This document shows positions 6,346 to 9,610 of a stretch of DNA of 9,610 nt, piece by piece. The notes under the pieces are model-generated. The model was not told the origin of the DNA, did not search any database, and worked only from the letters and a program-made list of their open reading frames with translations. Source of the DNA: PKWO01 sp036384915. GTDB taxonomy: Bacteria > Pseudomonadota > Gammaproteobacteria > Burkholderiales > Burkholderiaceae_D. Position numbers and translations under genes: made by a program. The stretch is from NCBI GenBank assembly GCA_036384915.1, contig DASVLJ010000046.1:1-9610 (forward strand). Direction: 5' to 3'. Every line of letters starts with the position of its first letter. The stretch's first letter is position 1.

Positions 6346-8121
6346 ATGCGCTGGTGGCAAAGGCAATGTTCAATAGCGGCGGTTTTTGCCGCTATCGTTG
6401 TTCCTTCGATGGCACAGAGTGCGGAGGCCGCGCAGAATGTCGAGCGATTGCTCAATCAGGTGGCGTCGGAGCTTAAGAATGAGCCAGAAGCCGCTAAGTC
6501 AACGATTGCCAGCCTTCAAGGGTTGGAAGCAAGCTTCACTGAGTCACAAAAAGTCCGCTATCTAAAACTACTCTCCGCATTCTATGGATTTCAAGGGATG
6601 CGTAGCAAACAGATCGAGGCTAGCGAGCAAGCCTTAAAAGGAATAATTGATCCGGAGGAAAGGGCCAGCCTGCTTTACTTACTTGCAGACGGTTACGCGA
6701 ATCTCGGACGGTATGATAATGCCCTTGGCTCGATGAACGAAAGCATTCAGCTTTTGCCGAAATTAAGTCATTTGGTTTCTAAAGTTGACGTGTTGCAGTC
6801 TGCAGTTTCGTTGCTGGAGCTAATGGGCGCTTATGATGAGGCGTTGGATTATTCGGAACGCCTTGCCTCGCTTCCTGACGACGGGACCGGCATACAACTT
6901 TGCCTTAGTGCTGCTGATAAGGTCGAGATTGCTTTTGCAACGCATGACGATGCAAATCTGAAGCTCCAAGTGCCAAAGGCCATACATTTTTGCGATGTTG
7001 GAGGCTATAAGGTTATCAGCTTGAACGTAAGGGCATTGGATGCCATTGATAGCTTGAACCGTTCAAATGATCCCGATGCATTGCGCAAGGCCTTGGACAT
7101 TTTAGGGGAGTTTTCCAAGGCAAATGATCGATCAGAATATAGCGTTCGGATAGCGAATGCCGTCGCGAATCGCTATCTTGCATTAGGGCAGCTTACGCTG
7201 GCTGCGCAATACGGCGAACGTGCCGTTCGACTGGCAAACCCGGCTGGAGCACTCCAGTTGCGCCAACAGGTTTGCGAAACGATGGCAAGGATATTGCGCG
7301 CAGAAGGTAAGCTTGAACAGGCCCTCAGCTATGCCAATCAAAGCAACGGGCTGTGGACCGAGCTACTGGAGGATCAGACAAAGAAAGGATTGGCCTATGA
7401 GCGTATGAAATTTCGCGCGCAAGATCAATCGGCTCAGTTAAAGTTGCTCGGTCAAATAAATCAACTTTTAACTTCCGAGCGTGAACTTCAGGAACGAAAC
7501 AAGCACATCCTCGAATTGCTCGTACTCGTCACTGGAGTACTGTTGGCTTTCGTTTCTGTGTGGGCTTTAAGGACGTGGCGACAGAAAAATGATTTCCGGA
7601 CTTACTCGCAAATCGACGGGTTAACAAAAATAAGCAACAGAGCGCATTTCATAACCTGTGCGCATGGTGCGTTCAAGGATGCACGGGGGCACATTTCCGT
7701 CATTTTGTTCGATATGGACGAATTCAAATTGATCAATGATACTCACAGTCACGCTGCAGGAGATTGGGTTCTTAAATCGGTGAGTTCGACTATTGCAGCT
7801 TGCCTGCGCGCTCAGGATATGTTCGGTCGTTTAGGGGGCGAGGAATTCGCCATTTGTCTTCCGCGAACATCTGAGCAGGAAGCGATGGTGCTTGCTGAGC
7901 GCTGCAGGGCAGCGATTGAAGCTATTGACTCAACGCCAATCGGTCATCATTTTGCGCTTTCCGCCAGTTTCGGTATTGCGGTTCGCCCACCTGGTGGTAC
8001 TGCCGGATTTGAGGAAGTGCTTGCGGCGGCGGACCGGGTGCTATATCAAGCCAAACACATGGGACGCAATCGTATCGTCTCGTATGGCGAAGTTGTTGCG
8101 CATGCTTCTTTTGTACCCTAG
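6346..8121 (+). CDS. TPR-containing membrane sensor diguanylate cyclase (GGDEF)
   Basis: The 591-residue protein has a signal peptide (1 to about 26, ending A-Q-S-A-E-A), then a helical TPR-like periplasmic region. Repeat-like helices are visible at about 107-138, 149-177, 273-299 and 311-342. A coiled-coil stretch (about 350-388) leads to one membrane helix (about 389-409, LLVLVTGVLLAFVSVWAL). The cytoplasmic GGDEF domain (about 415-580) has DGLTKISNR (424-432), FDMDEFKLIND (455-465) and the active-site motif GGEEF (497-501). The inhibitory I-site RAQD (488-491) lies five residues before it. All catalytic residues are present, so active, product-inhibited synthesis of c-di-GMP from GTP is expected. 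No EAL domain is present. The gene lies between precursor and methyltransferase on the same strand. Base composition is visibly more AT-rich than gshA and somewhat more than the methyltransferase, which may mean separate acquisition. The ligand sensed is unknown. Confidence 0.92.
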   Translation: MRWWQRQCSIAAVFAAIVVPSMAQSAEAAQNVERLLNQVASELKNEPEAAKSTIASLQGLEASFTESQKVRYLKLLSAFYGFQGMRSKQIEASEQALKGIIDPEERASLLYLLADGYANLGRYDNALGSMNESIQLLPKLSHLVSKVDVLQSAVSLLELMGAYDEALDYSERLASLPDDGTGIQLCLSAADKVEIAFATHDDANLKLQVPKAIHFCDVGGYKVISLNVRALDAIDSLNRSNDPDALRKALDILGEFSKANDRSEYSVRIANAVANRYLALGQLTLAAQYGERAVRLANPAGALQLRQQVCETMARILRAEGKLEQALSYANQSNGLWTELLEDQTKKGLAYERMKFRAQDQSAQLKLLGQINQLLTSERELQERNKHILELLVLVTGVLLAFVSVWALRTWRQKNDFRTYSQIDGLTKISNRAHFITCAHGAFKDARGHISVILFDMDEFKLINDTHSHAAGDWVLKSVSSTIAACLRAQDMFGRLGGEEFAICLPRTSEQEAMVLAERCRAAIEAIDSTPIGHHFALSASFGIAVRPPGGTAGFEEVLAAADRVLYQAKHMGRNRIVSYGEVVAHASFVP

Positions 8122-8464
8122 GATCGTCGCTCTCATAAATTGAATTCTCACAGCCGGAAATGACGGTCAATTTCTCGATCAACTGTGGGTGATCGAGACT
8201 TGGTCCGGATTGTTATGAAGCCTATCGCGAAGAGGTTTAGTTTGGTGGCGGCTATCGAATTTCGTCTTTTCAAAAATTAATTTGGGAATGCGATTGAAAT
8301 GCCAAGACTCATGGAGTGCTTTACCGACGTTGGCACAATGCGGTAATGAATGTTGCGCATCAGGCTGCGCCAATAGCGAGCATGCATTGGGGACGTAGTA
8401 GCCGCGAGTTTGTACATGCTGCTTCATATGATGGTTGAAACAAATAGACCCTACAATTGATGTG
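8122..8464. other. 343-base gap between the sensor gene and the methyltransferase gene
   Basis: The gap is AT-richer than most of the window. It contains the perfect stem-loop at 8173-8198, a smaller hairpin GCGCA-tcaggc-TGCGC (8355-8370) and no promoter with acceptable spacing. A minus-strand open frame covers it (ending at 8179) but has no recognisable protein similarity and overlaps the methyltransferase start. Plus-strand frames are all under about 30 codons. The segment could be a long untranslated leader, a decayed gene or an undetected small RNA; I cannot choose. Confidence 0.4.
8173..8198 (+). terminator. Perfect 9-bp stem-loop after the sensor gene, possible attenuator
   Basis: TCTCGATCA (8173-8181) and TGATCGAGA (8190-8198) are exact reverse complements around the 8-base loop ACTGTGGG. 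The structure begins 52 bases after the sensor gene stop. It lacks a following T-run, so it may be a Rho-associated or RNA-stabilising hairpin that lowers methyltransferase expression relative to the precursor, or a dyad bound by a protein. Confidence 0.45.
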
Positions 8465-9283
8465 ATGATTTCAGAAAAGCAAGGCCGCCTCGTCTGTGTC
8501 GGCACGGGTATGCGCATGGCGGGCCAAATCACGGCGATTGCGCAAAGCTATATCGAAACCTCCGATGTGGTGGTGGCCGCGGCTTCGAATGTTTTCCAGC
8601 GTAAGTGGCTTCAGGGACTGGCGCGGGAATATATTTGTCTGCTGCATCACTATGATATTGTGGAAGATGATGGCAAGGATAGGCGCAATACCTACCGCAA
8701 TATGACTGCCACCATCATGGAACAAGTCCGCGCCGGTAAAACCGTCTGCGCGGCGTTCTACGGTCACCCAGGTGTGTTCGCCTGTATCGCCAGCATGGCC
8801 ATCAAGCAAGCACGCGAAGAGGGTTATGAAGCGCATATGGAACCGGGCATTTCTGCAGAAGACTGCTTGGTGGCCGACCTTGGCATCGATCCCGGTGCAC
8901 GCGGCATGCAGTCGATGGAAGCGACGCAATTCATGATCTATCAGCGGCCCATAGATCCGAGCGGCTTGCTGATTCTTTGGCAGCCAGGCATTGCCGGCGA
9001 TCTGACCCTGAAGCGTTTCGACACCGAACCGGCCCGCCTGCAGATCCTGGTTGGAAAGCTGGCGAAATTTTACCCGCTCGACCACGAAGTGATCCTCTAT
9101 GAAGCCGCCACCAATCCGTTTGAAAAGACGCGCATCGACCGGCTGGCTTTGCGCGATTTGCCTGCGGCCGAGCTTAAGCAGATTACTACCCTGGTGATTC
9201 CTTCGGCGAAGGCGTTTGTGCGGGATGAGGCGACTATTGCGAAGCTGAATGCGCTGAGTCCAGAGAACCAACTGGCTGACTGA
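8465..9283 (+). CDS. Borosin-type SAM-dependent peptide backbone alpha-N-methyltransferase
   Basis: The 272-residue protein has a tetrapyrrole-methylase (class III methyltransferase) fold, with VGTG (12-15) for SAM binding and the borosin hallmarks: RRNTY (73-77; R73 and Y77 align with OphMA R72 and Y76), AFYGHPGVF (97-105; Y99 aligns with Y98), EPGISAEDCLVADLGIDP (126-143) and MEATQF (151-156). These match OphMA, and the protein also resembles SonM of Shewanella oneidensis in length and in RLVCVGTG near its start and LDHEVILYE (205-213). It has no precursor fused at its C-terminus, so this is the split form acting in trans on a separate peptide, presumably that at 6109-6327. No cobalamin or siroheme gene is nearby, which argues against a porphyrinoid substrate. 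The start is uncertain: ATG 8465, GTG 8462 and TTG 8435 are in frame and none has a good Shine-Dalgarno. I chose ATG because homologues begin close to the VGTG motif. Confidence 0.93.
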   Translation: MISEKQGRLVCVGTGMRMAGQITAIAQSYIETSDVVVAAASNVFQRKWLQGLAREYICLLHHYDIVEDDGKDRRNTYRNMTATIMEQVRAGKTVCAAFYGHPGVFACIASMAIKQAREEGYEAHMEPGISAEDCLVADLGIDPGARGMQSMEATQFMIYQRPIDPSGLLILWQPGIAGDLTLKRFDTEPARLQILVGKLAKFYPLDHEVILYEAATNPFEKTRIDRLALRDLPAAELKQITTLVIPSAKAFVRDEATIAKLNALSPENQLAD

Positions 9284-9295
9284 GTTTTCTTCTTG

Positions 9296-9409
9296 CCTGC
9301 GGGCGGGAAGGGGGAGGGCAGTTGTGGTCTGACTGGGATTTAATGAGCGCAGTCAGTTGCGTTGCGTCCCTCATCGGCCCGCCGCCCGACCCCTCCCCCG
9401 CCCGCGGGG
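9296..9409. repeat. GC-rich long inverted repeat downstream of the methyltransferase gene
   Basis: The left arm (9296-9318, GCGGGCGGGAAGGGGGAGGG within it) is imperfectly complementary to the right arm (9390-9409, CCCCTCCCCCGCCCGCGGGG). Inside the loop, CTGACTG (9329-9335) and CAGTCAG (9350-9356) form a perfect 7-bp second hairpin. The arrangement starts 13 bases after the methyltransferase stop and could end its transcript. The sequence style resembles dispersed G/C-rich intergenic repeats of proteobacteria. The minus-strand open frame across it is a by-product of the repeat. Confidence 0.45.
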
Positions 9410-9471
9410 AAGGGGAGATGTCGGGGCCCAGCTCCCCTAATACCTCATCCCAATTCCTTATCCCGCCAACC

Positions 9472-9610
9472 GTAAGCGGTAATCCAGCGGCGTTATAGAT
9501 TTCGCGCAAGACAGCCGGCATCATGCCCCCACATTAAATCACGCGGGGGATATCATGGCGACAGGCTCGGCACAAACACAACGCCAAGCGCGCTGGCAGG
9601 ACATTCTGGA
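9472..9610 (+). mobile_element. Left end of an IS66-family insertion sequence (partial)
   Basis: The sequence from 9472 begins GTAAGCGGTAATCCAGCGGC. IS66-family termini characteristically begin GTAAGCG. The first open frame starts 83 bases inside, as expected for the TnpA gene of such elements. The right end is outside the window, so the 8-base target duplication typical of the family cannot be checked. Confidence 0.58.
9555..9610 (+). CDS. Probable IS66-family TnpA (accessory transposition protein), N-terminus only
   Basis: ATG 9555 is preceded by GGGGGA at a good distance and opens the frame MATGSAQTQRQARWQDIL before the window ends. The Q-A-R-W-Q-D-I-L segment resembles the start of IS66 TnpA proteins, which begin with a W-x-x-I/L helix leading into a helix-turn-helix. 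Only 18 codons are visible, and the assignment leans on the GTAAGCG terminus upstream. TnpA of IS66 elements is needed with TnpB and TnpC for transposition, but its biochemical role is poorly defined. Confidence 0.5.
   Translation, partial: MATGSAQTQRQARWQDIL

Noticed and set aside
8331..8356. TGGCAC...TTGC resembling a sigma54 promoter before the methyltransferase
   Set aside because: The distance between the GG and GC elements is far longer than the fixed spacing that sigma54 requires.
8299..8437. Short plus-strand frames in the gap as a second borosin precursor (one ends D-V-G-T-M-R)
   Set aside because: They lack the docking segment, have fewer than about 30 codons, and the short similarity to the N-V-G-T-M of the precursor tail is within chance.
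8179..8532. Minus-strand 117-codon frame filling the gap before the methyltransferase
   Set aside because: The translation resembles nothing I know, it overlaps the methyltransferase start, and it has no convincing start signal. Kept only as a possibility under the gap entry.
8471..9271. Minus-strand open frame of 266 codons over the methyltransferase gene
   Set aside because: It is antisense to a strongly conserved enzyme; no family motif and no ribosome-binding site were seen.
8465..9283. Reading the methyltransferase as a cobalamin, siroheme or diphthine-type tetrapyrrole methylase
   Set aside because: The fold is shared, but the RxNTY, YGHPGVF and EPGISAEDCL segments are those of borosin methyltransferases, and no porphyrinoid pathway gene lies nearby while a borosin-type precursor does.
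9234..9524. Minus-strand 96-codon frame at the right side
   Set aside because: Much of its sequence is translation of the G/C-rich repeat (proline, glycine and serine runs), and it crosses the putative IS66 boundary.

Overview
The window looks like a piece of a betaproteobacterial chromosome, probably Burkholderiales of the Oxalobacteraceae type. That placement is an inference from the proteobacterial-type GshA, the HPP-CBS membrane protein, the GC-rich codon use of the housekeeping genes and the types of insertion sequence present. The most notable content is at 6109-9283: a candidate split borosin pathway, meaning ribosomal peptide backbone alpha-N-methylation. It has a 72-residue precursor peptide, a TPR sensor diguanylate cyclase and a borosin-type SAM-dependent N-methyltransferase, all on the plus strand.

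Layout from left to right. 1-135 is the left end of an IS3-family element (orfA start, minus strand). It has inserted into and truncated an IS1380-family transposase (136-1070). That IS1380 copy abuts the stop codon of an HPP/CBS-pair membrane protein gene (1071-2252, minus). Upstream of it on the same strand is gshA, glutamate-cysteine ligase (2368-3957, TTG start with a good Shine-Dalgarno). A 330-base divergent region carries a sigma70-like promoter for a 120-residue unrecognised protein (4288-4650, plus). A large palindrome (4661-4710) separates this gene from a convergent FIH-like JmjC/cupin-8 oxygenase gene (4721-5761, minus).

A second divergent region (5762-6108) carries a promoter for the oxygenase on the minus strand and a TTGACA promoter for the borosin precursor on the plus strand. 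The precursor (6109-6327) is followed after 18 bases by the sensor/GGDEF gene (6346-8121). Next comes a 343-base AT-richer gap with a perfect 9-bp stem-loop, and then the methyltransferase (8465-9283). Downstream are a GC-rich inverted repeat and the left end of an IS66-family element (from about 9472), whose first gene runs off the window.

Working model (inference). The precursor has a helical leader that resembles the borosin-binding domain and ends in a short hydrophobic C-terminal core. The methyltransferase would recognise the leader in trans and N-methylate backbone amides in the core. The membrane-anchored diguanylate cyclase between them suggests that the pathway is tied to an envelope signal and c-di-GMP. 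The divergent FIH-like hydroxylase could be an extra tailoring enzyme or an unrelated neighbour. Insertion sequences on both sides mark the region as accessory.
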